From contig CP145413.1 in NCBI GenBank assembly GCA_036867785.1, forward strand, positions 682,001 through 746,000: a stretch of DNA of 64,000 nucleotides. Reading direction: 5' to 3'. Below the pieces are notes generated by a model, which saw only the letters and a list, made by a program, of their open reading frames with translations, made no database searches and was not told the origin of the DNA. A program made the position numbers and the translations under genes. Positions 1-11,135 of the stretch are shown piece after piece. Each line of letters begins with the position of its first letter. The stretch's first letter is position 1. This DNA is from Plasmodiophora brassicae. Its lineage: Eukaryota > Endomyxa: Phytomyxea > Phytomyxea > Plasmodiophorida.

Positions 1-1526
1 GGAAAGGGATTATGCTGATCTGCGACGAAGGACACCGTCTTAAGAACGCGCAGGGTAACCGAACCATTGCCGCGCTGGAGGAGCTCGGCGCAACGCGTCG
101 CCTGTTGATCACCGGCACGCCCATCCAGAACCAACTGGACGAACTGTTCGTATGGTCGAACCGATTGGCACGTTGCGCCCTGATCTGACGCGCTGCCGGC
201 TCAACAGGTACGCGATGTGCTCGTTCGTGAACCCTGGGCTGCTGTCGACGCTCGAGTCGTTCCGCCACGCGTTCATCCGCCCGATTCAGGCGTGGAGGGA
301 CGGTGGCGTTGCGTGCTCTGCCGACGACCAGGCCATCGGCGAGGCTCGCGCCGCCGAGCTACAGTCGTTAACGTCGTCCTTCATCCTGCGCCGTACGAAC
401 GACATCCTGTCCAAGTACCTGCCGCCCAAGATCGAGAGCGTCCTGTTCTGTCGCATGTCGCCGCTCCAGCTGGACCTGTACCGGACGTTTGTCGCATCGC
501 ACACGGTCAAGCGCCTGATTGCATCGGGGTCGACGGCCGCCGCGCTGTCGTCCATCGTCACGCTGCGCAAGCTGGTCAACGACCCTGCTCTCATCTACAA
601 CGGCGAGGACGTCGACGGGCTGCCTTTCCCGGACGATTACGACCCGCTCGTCAAGAGCGACGCATGCAAGATGGTGGTGGTCGACGCCATTCTCGATGCG
701 ATGCACGCGCAGTCGCCACCGGGCAAGACCGTCATCGTCAGCAACTTCGTGCAGACCCTCGAGGTCATCGAGCGGATGTGCGCCGCCAAAGGCATCAAGT
801 CGTTCCGCCTAGATGGGCAGACGTCTGCCCAAGCGCGGCAGCCACTTGTCACCCAGTTCAACGACGCATCGCGCCCGGAGACGGTCTTCCTGCTGTCCGC
901 CAAGGCACGTGCGATTCCCGTCATTCATTGCACGCTGACGTTGACCGATGCGTTTAGGCCGGCGGCTGCGGATTGAACCTGATCGGCGCGTGCCGGCTCG
1001 TCCTGTTCGACAACGACTGGAACCCTGCAACTGATGAGCAGGTGGGGCGGTCGTTTCTGGTTGCGCCTCCGGCGTGTCACGACGACGTCGCGCTGACCCG
1101 GCATGGCAGGCAATGGCGCGTATCTGGCGAGACGGGCAGCGCTTCCCATGCGTCATCTATCGGCTGCTGACGGTGGGCGGTATCGACGAGAAGATCTTCC
1201 AGAGGCAGCTGACGAAGCAGGAGCTGGCCCTGGTCATCGACAACAAGGACCAGAACGTGCAGCGCATGTCCCGGGACGACCTGAAGCAGCTGTTCAGCCT
1301 GCGATGCGACGAGCAGTACTGCCAGACGATGGCCATGCTGGAGGAGAAGGGCGCCGACGCGTCCACCGACCCGTCCACATGCTGGGCCATGCACCGCGAC
1401 CCGTCGGAGATCCCCGACCCCATCCTGCACGCCGCCCGTGCACACCTGCCGCCCGGCATGATCTCATTCGCCATGACCAAGACAACGAACCCGGACGCGC
1501 TGCCAAAGGCGCCGCCCACCACATAG
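1..1526 (+). CDS. RAD54B: RAD54B-like SNF2-family DNA-dependent ATPase, 3' part of gene
   Basis: The gene enters from outside the window. Visible SNF2 motifs are the DEGH Walker B box (from base 24), the GTPIQN motif III, and C-terminal helicase motifs ending in an arginine-finger segment (WRDGQ). The stretch FILRRT...KYLPPKIE is typical of RAD54/RAD54B, which remodel Rad51 filaments in homologous recombination in the nucleus. Inferred exons are <1-145, 208-904, 958-1041 and 1110-1526, with introns of 62, 53 and 68 bp. Intron 905-957 needs a GC donor (AAG|GCACGT) to keep the conserved AGGCGLN motif in frame. RAD54B fits slightly better than RAD54. Stop is TAG at 1524. Confidence 0.85.
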
Positions 1527-1889
1527 GCCGGTCTGTCTGTTCAGCCGTCCCGTGTCCCGTAAACTATTTCCAAGAATAACACACACGAACCGTCGTCGTA
1601 CACGCGCGGCTGAGCTAAATTCGTGTCGTCCCAGTGACGAGGTTATTCCAGGAGGGGTGGGGACCTCCAGCACATTGGTCAGAGCCGTATCGTCCGCCGA
1701 GTGACAGCAGCAGCAGCAGCAGGGAGTAGCGCGGCTGGTCGTCTGCAGATTCCAACCGGTCGCTTAAGGTACGTGTGCCACCGGTGTGCGGGTCGATCGC
1801 GCCCCCCGAGCACCAGTCGTAGTAATATCGGCGTCGCCTACCGACACGCCGCATCGTTTGGCGCCGGCGCCCGCCCAGACCACGTTGCC

Positions 1890-3021
1890 ATGAGCGGCGT
1901 CGACACGCAGGCCACCTGCAACCGGGGTAGGCGTGCGTGCCACGCGCGTCGTCGTGGTTTCGTGTCGCTGACGACCGCGCTTGGCAGACGCGCTGGAGCA
2001 GCGCCTGGCGCAACGGGCGGCACCGGAGGAGCTGGAGCGCCGAGGCATCCTGAAGCAGGGCGGCGTGCACGCGTCCGCCCGCACCAACCTGGAGCGCTCG
2101 CTCGCCAAGGACGTCGTCGGGCGCCGGATCGAGCAGCGCCCCGCCCTGGACAACCTGGTCCAGGCGAACATCGCCGTCGACACGTCGCTGGCGCCGTCCC
2201 TGCACGGCCCGGCCCGCGCCCTGGACCGCCAACGTCGTGCCGATCAGCTGCGGGCCGCCCTGGCGCACCGGCAGGCCCCCGACCAGGTCAAGAGCGTCCT
2301 GCCGGCGGACGACGTTGCACCACGGCTTCGTCAGGCGCGCATCGCCCTGGAGAACGCGTTCACGCGCGACCACCTGAAGCACATGCTGGGGAGCAGGCCG
2401 TCGCCGGACGACCTCGTCAGGGCCAACATCCTCAAGGCGCCGTCGTCGGTGGCGCCGGCGCTCCAGGCGACGCAGCAGGCCCTGGAGAAGCAGATCCTGG
2501 CCGACAAGCTCAACGACTTCATCGGGACGCGCCAGGCGCCGGCGGCGGACGAGCAGGCGGCCGCCTCAATCCAGGCCGTCCAGCGCGACCTGAAGCGCAG
2601 CATCGCCAAGTCGAACCTGTACCACGCGTTGCAATCGCGCCCGACCGCCCTCGAGCTCCAGCAGCGCGGCATACTGGACGACGACTACGACGAGGCGTGC
2701 CTGAGCACGAACGCGACGGCGAGCGCGGGCCCCGGCCCCGGCGACGACGCCGTCGGCCAGTTCATGCCCGCCCGTCACGACAGCGCCTTCGACGACCCGT
2801 TGGACACGCGCGCCCGCAGCTTCCTGCTGACCAGGACGCTGCTGCAGGCGGCCGCCGCCCTGTACGACGCCGGCGAGATCAGCCAGGCGCAGAAGGGCGC
2901 CCTCAAGGACCTGATCGTCGACCAGGACCCGTCGATCCTCGCCGCCGCCGACCTGTTCGACGCCGACGGCGATGTGCACGACTTCAAGGACACCCTGGTC
3001 CGGCTGTCGTTCCGCCGTTAG
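1890..3021 (+). CDS. RPEL-repeat protein, probable G-actin binder
   Basis: Exons 1890-1926 and 1988-3021 are joined by a 61 bp GT-AG intron; this supplies an ATG, which the main reading frame lacks. About six tandem units of roughly 40 residues follow the RPEL pattern (R-P-x-x-x-E/D-L-x-x-x-x-I-L), for example SRPSPDDLVRANIL and SRPTALELQQRGIL. RPEL motifs bind monomeric actin in MRTF and Phactr proteins. Several repeats here have lost the canonical P or L (RQAPDQV, RQAPAAD), so affinity may vary along the array. A C-terminal helical segment of about 70 residues ends in DLFDADGD...DFKDTLVRL and has no SAP or bZIP-like domain. Actin binding is inferred from the motif. A (CAG)6 tract lies upstream at 1705-1722. 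Confidence 0.7.
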
Positions 3022-3377
3022 CCCTCGCGCGCGCGCGTCCCAGCCCCGGCACCCTGTCTCGTTCAGGTCGGAATACACACTTGCGTTTGTGTTGTACGTG
3101 ACGTACGGCGATGGGGAGGTGCGGGCGTGGGTCGGGTACGCGCCCCCCTCTCTCCCCAATTTTCAACGGCAGAGAGCGCTGGGACCCCACGTCACGCGCG
3201 GTCGACTGCAACACGAGCGATGACTCAACTGCGTTTGGGCGCCCGCGTATCGGTTGCATATTCGCACGCCCTTGGTAGGTAGCGGCCCAGTGTGGTCACG
3301 TATCGTCATTCACGATATTGTCGCGCGGCGAGCACACCCCCCGAACGTGACTTAGGTAGTCTACTAGTAGTATCACT

Positions 3378-4748
3378 ATGAACGCGCACAGCCGAGCCTG
3401 CATCATCGTCGTTGCTGTGGTCGTTGTCCTGGTCGGCGGCGCCAGCGCCCACGATCGTCTGCGCAAGGACGTGTCGCATTTGGATGCCGCCTCGCAGGAC
3501 AGGTGCAACCAGCTGAAGGCGCAGGCGCAGCAGTTCCACGCGACGTGCAAGAAGCTGGTCGCCGCCGGCAAGTGCAACACGCCCGACTTCCAGGACGCCA
3601 AGGCGAAGCGGGACGACTGCCTGGTGCAGATCGGCAAGATCGCCGGCCCGCAGGTCGACGTGCACAAGTTCTGCGGCGTGAAGGCGATCCCGTTGCCGGC
3701 GCAGAAGACGACGGTGGACCACCTGCCGCCGGCGCAGCGCCAGCAGTGCATGACGCTGAAGAACCAGGCACAGCAGCACAAGCGGCAGTGCGATTCGCTG
3801 GTGGCGGCCGGGCAGAAGGGCACGGCGCAGCACCAGCAGGCGCAGCAGGCCAAGGACGAGTGCAAGGCCAAGATTGCGGCCATTGCCGGCCCCGGCGTCG
3901 ACGTCGACGCGTTCTGCGGCGATTCGCCGATGAAGGCCACGGTGGACCACCTGCCGTCCGACAAGCAGGCCACGTGCAGCAGGCTGAAGGCGCAGGTGCA
4001 GTCGGCCAAGGACAAGTGCAGCGAGCTGGAGCGCGCCGGCCTCAAGAACACCACCGAGTACCAGCAGGCGCTGATGCAGAAGACTGACTGCAAGGTGCAG
4101 ATCAGCCAGATCGCCGGGCCCACGCTCCGGGTCGACGAGTTCTGCGGCGACAAGCCAGTGCCCACGCCGGCGCCCACCCCGGCCCCGTACCACAACACGA
4201 CGGCACCGACGCCAAAGCCCACGCCGGCACCGACGCCTGCACCAACGCCGGCTCCGACGCCAAAGCCAACACCGGCCCCGACGCCAGCGCCAACACCTGC
4301 CCCGACGCCAAAGCCAACGCCTGCACCGACGCCGGCACCGACGCCGGCACCGACGCCAAAGCCAACGCCTGCACCGACGCCGGCACCGACGCCGGCACCC
4401 ACGCCAGCGCCAACGCCTGCCCCTACTCCAGCGCCAACGCCTGCACCTACGCCGGCACCTACTCCAGCGCCAACGCCTGCCCCTACGCCGGCACCGACGC
4501 CGGCTCCTTACTATACGCGGGCACCGACACCAGCACCAACGCCGGCCCCGACACCAGCACCAACGCCGGCCCCGACACCAGCACCAACGCCGGCCCCAAC
4601 ACCGGCACCAACGCCGGCCCCGACACCGGCCCCGTACGAGAACGAGTACACGACGTACGGCGACAGCGACTCGGAGACGTCGTCGGTGTCGACCGGGGAG
4701 GCGTCGTCGTTCGCTTCGACGGGCACGTCGTCGTCGGCCTCTGCCTAA
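3378..4748 (+). CDS. Secreted protein with three Cys repeats and a Pro-Thr-Ala tail
   Basis: This single-exon 456-residue protein starts with a clear signal peptide (residues 1-25, hydrophobic [13 protein letters not shown], then ASA). Three repeats of about 80 residues follow, each carrying four spaced cysteines in a pattern like DHLP..Q..C..LK...C....C and closing with IAGP...V..FCG. Residues about 265-420 are almost pure (P-T-P-A)n with P-T-P-K variants. A short acidic and Ser-rich tail follows, without an obvious GPI hydrophobic end. The layout suggests a cell-wall or extracellular, probably O-glycosylated, protein. No known family is recognised. The long frame on the opposite strand across this gene is a by-product of the repeat. 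Confidence 0.75.
   Translation: MNAHSRACIIVVAVVVVLVGGASAHDRLRKDVSHLDAASQDRCNQLKAQAQQFHATCKKLVAAGKCNTPDFQDAKAKRDDCLVQIGKIAGPQVDVHKFCGVKAIPLPAQKTTVDHLPPAQRQQCMTLKNQAQQHKRQCDSLVAAGQKGTAQHQQAQQAKDECKAKIAAIAGPGVDVDAFCGDSPMKATVDHLPSDKQATCSRLKAQVQSAKDKCSELERAGLKNTTEYQQALMQKTDCKVQISQIAGPTLRVDEFCGDKPVPTPAPTPAPYHNTTAPTPKPTPAPTPAPTPAPTPKPTPAPTPAPTPAPTPKPTPAPTPAPTPAPTPKPTPAPTPAPTPAPTPAPTPAPTPAPTPAPTPAPTPAPTPAPTPAPTPAPYYTRAPTPAPTPAPTPAPTPAPTPAPTPAPTPAPTPAPTPAPYENEYTTYGDSDSETSSVSTGEASSFASTGTSSSASA
4150..4635 (+). repeat. Coding minisatellite encoding (Pro-Thr-Pro-Ala)n
   Basis: Tandem 12-base units of the type acgccggcaccg / acgccagcgcca run through the 3' half of the secreted-protein gene, with a few aag (Lys) variants and two interruptions (near 4187 and 4508, where PYHN and PYYT occur). 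Third-base variation between units suggests the peptide, not only the DNA, is kept. The length is probably polymorphic between strains. Confidence 0.85.
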
Positions 4749-4907
4749 AATACAGGACGCCTGCGGCACTCTTCTGTCTCCGTCTGTCGTCGCCATCACT
4801 CGTCGTGCCCGTACACACGCGACGCTGGACCGGCAGGAGTACGTAGGCAGGGTGCCCCGGCCACTGACACACAGCAGGGTGAACGTCCCTATTAACGGGG
4901 GCAACCG

Positions 4908-5737
4908 ATGGCGACGCGGTCCGCAGCGGGGCGACCGTCGATGCGCCCGCCGCTGTCCAACGCCGAGGTCGAGTTCCTGGCCACCGGCACGGTCGTCACG
5001 ATATCGCCGCGGTTCAACCTCGAACGCCTGCGCCTGTGGACGGTACGCGCCGTCGTCGTCGGCTGCTGTTCGTGGCTGAACCGGGGGGCGTGGCGAACAG
5101 GGCGGCGTCGGGCCGGTGCGCCTGAACCAGCCCGTGCAGGTGCCGCTGTGGGTCGCCCTGCACCTGAAACGCTCCCGGAAGTGCTCGATCCTGTGCCCGT
5201 CCTGGCTCAACCTGCAGTACATCAACGAGCGCATCGAGCAGGAGCGCGCCGATGACCTGTTCACCGACCTGCCCGAGCACTACCTCGAGGCCGCCGCCCT
5301 CCTCTTCAAGCAGTACGAAACGCAACGCGTGCACCGTCCTATGACGTAGCCCTGCGACTGAGCCCGTTGAAACAGCGCGCCCGATGACATCCCGAACGTC
5401 GTCAAGGTGAAGGCGGCGCTGAACGCCCTGGAGTCGATCCGGGTCGCCAAGCTACGCGTCGGCCTGCAGGAGATCCAGCCCGGGTTCACGTTCGCCAAGG
5501 TCGGTCGGATGTCGTCGTCGTACGGGTTGCGGTGGCCCCCAGTACCCCCCATGCTGATCACACGTTCTGGACGCGCAGCTCAATAACGTGACGCTGATGG
5601 AGATCCAGCAGATCCGGTCGTACACGTCGGCGGCGCTGGACCAGCTGTACGACATGTCGCAGGAGAAGTTCCTGGAGCGGACGGGCGCCTCGTCGCAATC
5701 GCAGGCCGAGACGCAGCAGCCGTCGCTGAACCTGTAG
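4908..5737 (+). CDS. GINS2: GINS complex subunit PSF2
   Basis: Exons 4908-5042, 5101-5312, 5376-5499 and 5579-5737 give a protein of about 209 residues, the usual PSF2 size. The N-terminus has the family signature EVEFLA...VTISPRF, then VPLWVALHLK and, after intron 2, the helix DDIPN...RVAKLRVG and LNNVTLMEI. PSF2 is one of four GINS subunits; GINS joins CDC45 and MCM2-7 in the CMG replicative helicase in the nucleus. All three introns are GT-AG (58, 63 and 79 bp). The gene starts only 160 bp after the upstream gene ends, showing the compact layout. Confidence 0.92.
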
Positions 5738-5941
5738 CAGCCATGTAGTTGTAATAACGACGGCGATGCAATGTGTGTGCCGTTCCATGCGCTGTGTGAT
5801 TCGTGCCTGCGTCGTGTCGTAGGTCTGGTCGAGTTCCCCCGCTGCGTCCGGGCGGCCATCGCTGACCCGATCGGCGTTGCCGTCGGACTGCGCCATCGGT
5901 CGACCGGCGCCCAGAACGAACCGCGGCAGCAGGCGGCCGTG

Positions 5942-7468
5942 ATGGCACAGGGCGGCGGCGACGTTGCCGACGACATCAGCCTGTTCGACCGGGCCCTGGC
6001 CGAGTACGAGGCCGGGCAGGCGAACCTGGACCACCGGCTGGCGTCCGCGCTGGAGGCGCTCGACGCCGACTTTAACAACCTGGAGGCGCTCGCGTCCGAG
6101 GGCAAACGCCAGGTGCTCGTCGGCGACCGCGCGCCCACCCGACGGAACCCCCGCTGATTCGCGGCGGTTCGCATGGCGCAGGTCCCCGAGGCCGGCCGCC
6201 TGTTCGATGTGATGGCCGACCTGAGGCCGTTCATGGACAGCGCGCAGCGGGACGCGTACCAGGCCCGCCTGGATCGGGTTCGCAAATCGCTCGACAAGCT
6301 GCGCTCCATCGAGCCTCGCCGGGGCACCTGGGTCATCCGCATGTTCCTCGGCGAACGCGTCAATACGAAAGGTTCGTATTCGCCCGCCCGCAAGCGGCGC
6401 TGCTGCCTGCTGCCTGCTGGTGCTGACGGGCGACGACGCGTAGTGTGGAAGCGCTCCGAGCTGTTCGCCATGAAGGACGCGTACAACAACTACAAGTCGA
6501 AGTCGACCATCATCTTCATCCTGTTCCCCCTGGTCCAGCTGCTCGTCTCCAGCCATCGATTCATTGGCATGTCCGTTTGTGTGGCGGGGCGCCCGTCTGG
6601 TCGCCGTCCTCTGCACAGAGTTGCCCCCTGACCGTATGCTGTTGGAACACGCAGACTGCACCAGCTCTGGCTACTGCATTTCTACCTGTCGCTGTCGCTG
6701 CGGGAGAGCCTCCTGCTATGCAACGGGAGCAACATCATGCCCTGGTGGATCACGCACCACTACGTGTCCATGGCGATCTCCGTCGCCACGCTGGTCTGGC
6801 ATGACGGGCCTGGATGTAGGCGCATCGCATCGCCCGTCGCCTGCGTCCCATCTTGCTGAGCGTCCGCCTAACAGACCGCTGGTTCATTGGCAATGCAACC
6901 AAGCTGATGATCTGGCAAGGGTTGATCATGTTGTTCCAGACACAGGTGCGTGTGGGGCGGCGACGCTCTCTCTCTGCAATGTCGTTCGCTGCGCTGACGT
7001 GTACCTCGTTGCCTCAGTACCAGAAGAGCCGGCACTATGTCAGGTACCGCGACCGTCGCACAGCTGCTCGACGTGATCAGGAAACTGACGGGCGCCCCTG
7101 CCTGCAGGATGAGCTTGGGCAAGGCCGGCGAGCTCGACGTCCCATCCAGTGAGACGCTGGTCGAGAAGCCGACCAACCTGACCATCCTGGTGCCCCTGCT
7201 CTACATCACCTACGCCCTGCAACTCTTCACGGGCACGACGCTCATCCTGAAATCCACCGTCTTCCCCGGATCGCTCTGGAATGTACGTGCCCTGTGTCCC
7301 GTCCGTCGTCGTGCGCTGAGACCGCGCGTTTCCCAGTTTGTCATCATCGGCACGCTCATGTGCCTGCTCGGCGTCGGCAACAGCATCGCGACGCTGCGCG
7401 TCCTGCGCAAGAAGCGCAACGAGCGCCGCGCGCAATCGGCGCGCCTGCAGGAACAGAAATGCCAATAG
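5942..7468 (+). CDS. TMEM120 (TMPIT)-like multispanning membrane protein
   Basis: Eight exons are inferred: 5942-6112, 6182-6371, 6444-6570, 6655-6815, 6875-6945, 7018-7043, 7081-7282 and 7337-7468. An N-terminal coiled coil leads into the family core: RMFLGE, the first membrane helix (IIFILFPLVQLLV), SLRESLLLCNGS, then WWITHHYVSM and further helices to the basic C-terminus. TMEM120 proteins are nuclear-envelope/ER membrane proteins with an ELO-like fold that binds CoA. The histidine pair in WITHHYVS is the most conserved landmark. Exon 6 is only 26 bp and the intron after it (7044-7080) only 37 bp; both are needed to keep the alignment in frame. Confidence 0.82.
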
Positions 7469-7674
7469 CCTACCATACAAACACACGTCCGGCGCCCGTC
7501 GTATTATATACGCATCATCAGGCGCGACGTCTGGCGTCTGGTAACCCGGCGCCCTGCCCGCGTGATCCGGAGCGCGGCGCGCCTGCCAGCCTGCCACGAC
7601 GACGTTCGGAGCCCGCGCGGTCCTTCATTTGTCGCGCGGCACGCCGTTGGATGTGCTGTCGACCGTAGGTAGGT

Positions 7675-9812
7675 ATGCGAGCGGGGCACGCTGCCGATGC
7701 GGACGACGCGCTGGCCCTGTACGAGGCCGTCCGGGCGTCGTCGTCGCCGGCGCGTCGGGCGCTCAGGATCATCGACGAGGCCATGGACCGATGGGCGATC
7801 GGCGACCAGCTGGCCCTCAGCTTCAACGGCGGCAAGGACTGCACCGCGCTCCTCCACCTGATCAGGGCGGCGCTCGCCAGACGCCAGGTGCCGCCCGGCG
7901 ACCTGGTCACCGTCTACTTCCATCCCTGCGACGACCAGTTCCCGCAGCTCCTCGAATTCATGGCCCAGGTCACGACCAGGTCGGCCGACCCCCACCTGGG
8001 TCCAGCGCACCCTCCCCGCCTCCCGCTGATCATCGTCATCATCGGCCCGCATTAGGTACGGGTTCCAGCTGAGGACGTTCCGCAATTCGTACCGGGATGG
8101 GTTATGGGAGCTCGTCGGGCACGTGCCATCGCTGAAAGCGGTCTTCATGGCAAGTCGGCGTTGTGCTGCTGCGACAGCGGTCTGACCCGATGCGTCCCTC
8201 CCACAGGGCCAGCGACGAAGCGACCCGTCGTGCGCCGCGATGAACACGTTCGCCCACTGCGACGTCGGGTGGCCCGATATCATCCGCGTCAACCCGATCC
8301 TGGGTGCGGGCAACAACGGTTCGTACGTTGCGGCCAGTCGTGTAATGGGCGCTGCTGGTAGATTTGACATACGGCGTCGTCTGGGCGTTCCTGCGGTCGC
8401 ACAACCTTCCGTACTGCAAGCTGTACGATGAAGGTTTCACATCGATTGGTACGTCCACGCCCCGGGTCCCGCCCCCGGTGAACGGTTTAACGCCCGCGCC
8501 TCGTTCAGGCCCGATGTCCCTGACGGCGCCGAACCCTGCGCTGCAAGCCGCCGATGGCCAATCGTTCCTGTCCGTCTGACGTTGCGGCGCCCATCGCGAT
8601 CACTGATCAACCGTTTGTGGGCAGTCCCGCGTACCTGCTGGAAGACGTCGAGGCGGAGCGTGCGGGGCGACGATCCCCGAAGCGGAACTCGGTCAACGGC
8701 ATGACGGCGGCCCTGCTGATCATCGGCGACGAGCTCCTCAACGGACAGCAGGCGGACCTGAACTCGCCGTTCCTGTGCAAGGAGCTCCACGACTGTGGCG
8801 TGTACGTCAGGAAGGTCGCCATTGTTCCCGACTGTTTGCCTGTCATCGCCGCCGAGGTGCGCCGCCGTTGAGCCCGCGTTTCGGGAACGATCGTCCCATT
8901 CATCTGCCGTTGCGCACTGGACAGGTTCGGGACCTGTCCCCGAAGCACGACGTGGTCATCTCGTGCGGAGGCCTGGGCCCAACGCCGGATGACGTCACGA
9001 TGGAAGCCATGAGCGAGGCGTTCCGCATGCCGCTGGCGCATTCGCAGGAACTCTTCGAGTGCCTCATGGGCAAGTACGACCACTTGACGGGTACGTGCGC
9101 GCCCGTCGTCCTCAGATCGGGCGGCGACAACCTCACTTGCTTGTGCGCTTGCTGTTGATACTGTATCGGTGCCTCAGGCCAGGAGCCCAACGGCATCGAA
9201 TCGGACTGCCGGCGGATGGCGCGTATCCCTCGGGGGTCGCTACTGGTCCACGCCCTGTAAGTTCGACGTGGCACGCGACGGCTGGTGCTGCGATGACGCC
9301 CGTGTCGTGCTGAAGCCACTGCGAACAAGGCGCCGGGTCGCCGGTATTCCCCGCCTGCGTACAGGTCGGCGCGCGCGTGTGCCGCTGCGATCGATGGGCA
9401 TAACCCTCGCCCAGGTTCGCAACGTGTTCCTGTTTCCCGGTGTCCCGTCGGTCGTTCAGAACAACTTTGCGGCTGTCAAGGAGCGCATCATCGAGAGCGG
9501 CGACGCCGGGGCCTTCCACAACCGCGCCGTGCGGCTCAGCGTCGACGAGATCGCCGTGGCACACGTCCTCCAGCAGGTCCAGGAGCGATGGGGGCGTGCC
9601 GTCCTCATCGGGTCGTACCCGTCCGAGGACACCGCGGCGTCCCACAAGGTATGGGCGGCGGGCAACGTTCATTGCCCGGCGACACGCATCGCCAACGTTT
9701 GGGCGTTCAGGTCGAGGTCCGATTCGAGAGCAAGTCGGAGCCGGCGCTGGCGGAAGCCTTCTCGTACTTTATCCGGGAGGTGCACGACTATTCGGTTGTG
9801 CTGAAGCAATAG
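7675..9812 (+). CDS. FAD synthase (PAPS-reductase fold) fused to a MoCF-type domain
   Basis: The N-terminal half is an FMN adenylyltransferase of the PAPS-reductase family: SFNGGKDCTALLHL (PP-loop), then FMG..RRSDP, RVNPIL, LPYCKLYDEGFTSIG and PAYLLED. The C-terminal half is a MoaB/CinA-like MoCF domain: IIGDELLNG, SCGGLGPTPDDVT, VFLFPGVP and a final segment ending VVLKQ. It should make FAD from FMN and ATP. Secure exons are 7675-7979, 8056-8149, 8207-8303, 8362-8448, 8509-8569, 8625-8856, 8925-9090, 9415-9648 and 9711-9812. An exon near 9183-9256 is likely but less certain. Intron 8150-8206 is GC-AG (ATG|GCAAGT). The domain order is opposite to animal FLAD1 and matches plant homologues. Confidence 0.85.
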
Positions 9813-9881
9813 AGCGCATGGGGGGTTCCCGAGAACGGTATGCGACGTCTGTACTCATGATGTGCATGCTGGATCTGCCCG

Positions 9882-10659
9882 TCATGCGCTGGTCTGCACG
9901 TGGGCGGCCTCGTTGCCGGTCATGAAGGGGTGTCGTTGAGGCGACGCCGCCGCCGGCGCTGATCTGGTGGGTGTCGGCACCGACGCCACCGGCGCCATGT
10001 GGACCTGGTGTGCCGTGCGCATGTGGTTGATCAGGCTGGATCGGCGCGACGCCCCGGTGCCGCACTGTGGACAGTGGAACAGCTTCTCGCCGCTGTGCAC
10101 CCGCTCGTGCCTCTGTGCGCACGGCCCCGTCAAACGTCGTCCCGTCGCCCCCCACCACCAGAGCCCCTGCCCGTGTGTACCTTCAGGTTGCTCTTCTGGG
10201 AGAAGGTCCTCGGGCAGATCGTGCACTGAAACGGGCGCTCCCCCGTGTGCGTCCTGATGTGCGTCACTGCGTTGGCGCGTGTGTGAGCCGCTGTCTGTCG
10301 CACGGACGACCCCGATTGCGCATCCGGTTACCGAGGTTGCTGTTCTGATGGAACACCTTGCCGCAGTACGGGCAGTCGAACCGGCGCGTCCGTTGCTGGG
10401 CGGGCGCCGCCCTGCTGCTCTTGCTGATGGCCCGGAAGGCGGACCGGTTCCGGTCCGATTTCTCCAGCAGCGGCCAGGCGGTCGGCGTTCGCAGGCACCG
10501 CGGGCACTTGCACAGGTCGAACTGGCGCTGCTGGATCAGGCCGGCGGTGACCGGGCTGGGGCGGCACGGCAGGACCAGGATAGGTGCCGTCTCGAACGCC
10601 GGCGACATCCACCCGCCCGATAGCGGCAGGTACCGTTTCAGGTGCACGACGGTGGCCAT
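9882..10659 (-). CDS. C2H2 zinc-finger protein
   Basis: Three exons on the minus strand (10659-10332, 10266-10181, 10112-9882) join into three classical C2H2 fingers: [18 protein letters not shown], a TGERPF linker, [16 protein letters not shown], an SGEKLF linker, and [17 protein letters not shown]....H. Both introns (65 and 68 bp) fall inside fingers and are phased to preserve them. An N-terminal region of about 80 residues has a CKCPRC motif but no known domain. It is a likely DNA-binding regulator; its target cannot be told. It converges with the FAD synthase gene, the two stops lying 70 bp apart. The ATG at 10659 is the first in frame before the fingers with plausible sequence; an upstream start is possible. 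Confidence 0.75.
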
Positions 10660-11135
10660 CTTCTGGCGACCAATGCACACACGAGTGTGGCCCTTGTTCG
10701 CTCGACGCGCACCCTGCGTGTTTGCCCGAGGGGCGGGCACGCGGGGCCGCGGGCCACCACCCACCAGGGAACGTCTGGAACCATTCGACGATCTGGAATA
10801 TTCGATGAGGCAACGCGCCGACGCGGTCACCGAGCGATGGTTCGTCGCCGGCCTGTGACGCGCGCATGCCACTCGCCGACGGTGCCCTGCAAACGGCGGC
10901 ACAGTGCCCGTATCAGGGGATGCATGCGTTCGCACTCGGTCGCCAGGGGGCCGCTGGTGGCGTTCGCGTCACACGTAGACGAACGTCGATGGGTATTTTA
11001 CTGTGTGGACACGCACCGGCAGCAGCTCAGCCCTGACGACTGGGCAACTAGAACGGGCCCTCTGTGTGGACGGCTGGTCAGCCTGTTGTTCGCAACGGCG
11101 GGCGGGTGGGGGTGCGACGCGCGCATCCTACCGAC
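10660..11135. other. Non-coding spacer between two minus-strand genes
   Basis: About 475 bp contain the presumed promoter of the zinc-finger gene and the 3' end region of the WD40 gene. No family match, RNA gene or repeat was recognised. Open frames here lack any recognisable motif. Confidence 0.5.

Noticed and set aside
1701-3101. A 466-residue plus-strand frame overlapping the RPEL gene
   Set aside because: Its Gly/Arg/Pro-rich composition is that of a shifted frame in GC-rich coding DNA; the alternative frame has regular RPEL motifs and a spliced ATG.
4150-4635. Regular short repeats considered as a CRISPR-like array
   Set aside because: Units are 12 bases, contiguous and coding for (PTPA)n; no spacers, and the context is eukaryotic.
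3306-5264. A 652-residue minus-strand open frame
   Set aside because: It is an Arg-rich mirror of the Pro-Thr repeat gene and of PSF2 exons on the other strand, which have clear protein homology and signal sequence.
9183-9414. Alternative acceptor at 9178 for the FAD synthase exon
   Set aside because: It leads to a frame that cannot be joined to the conserved VFLFPG exon with GT-AG sites, so the acceptor at 9182 is preferred, with reservation.
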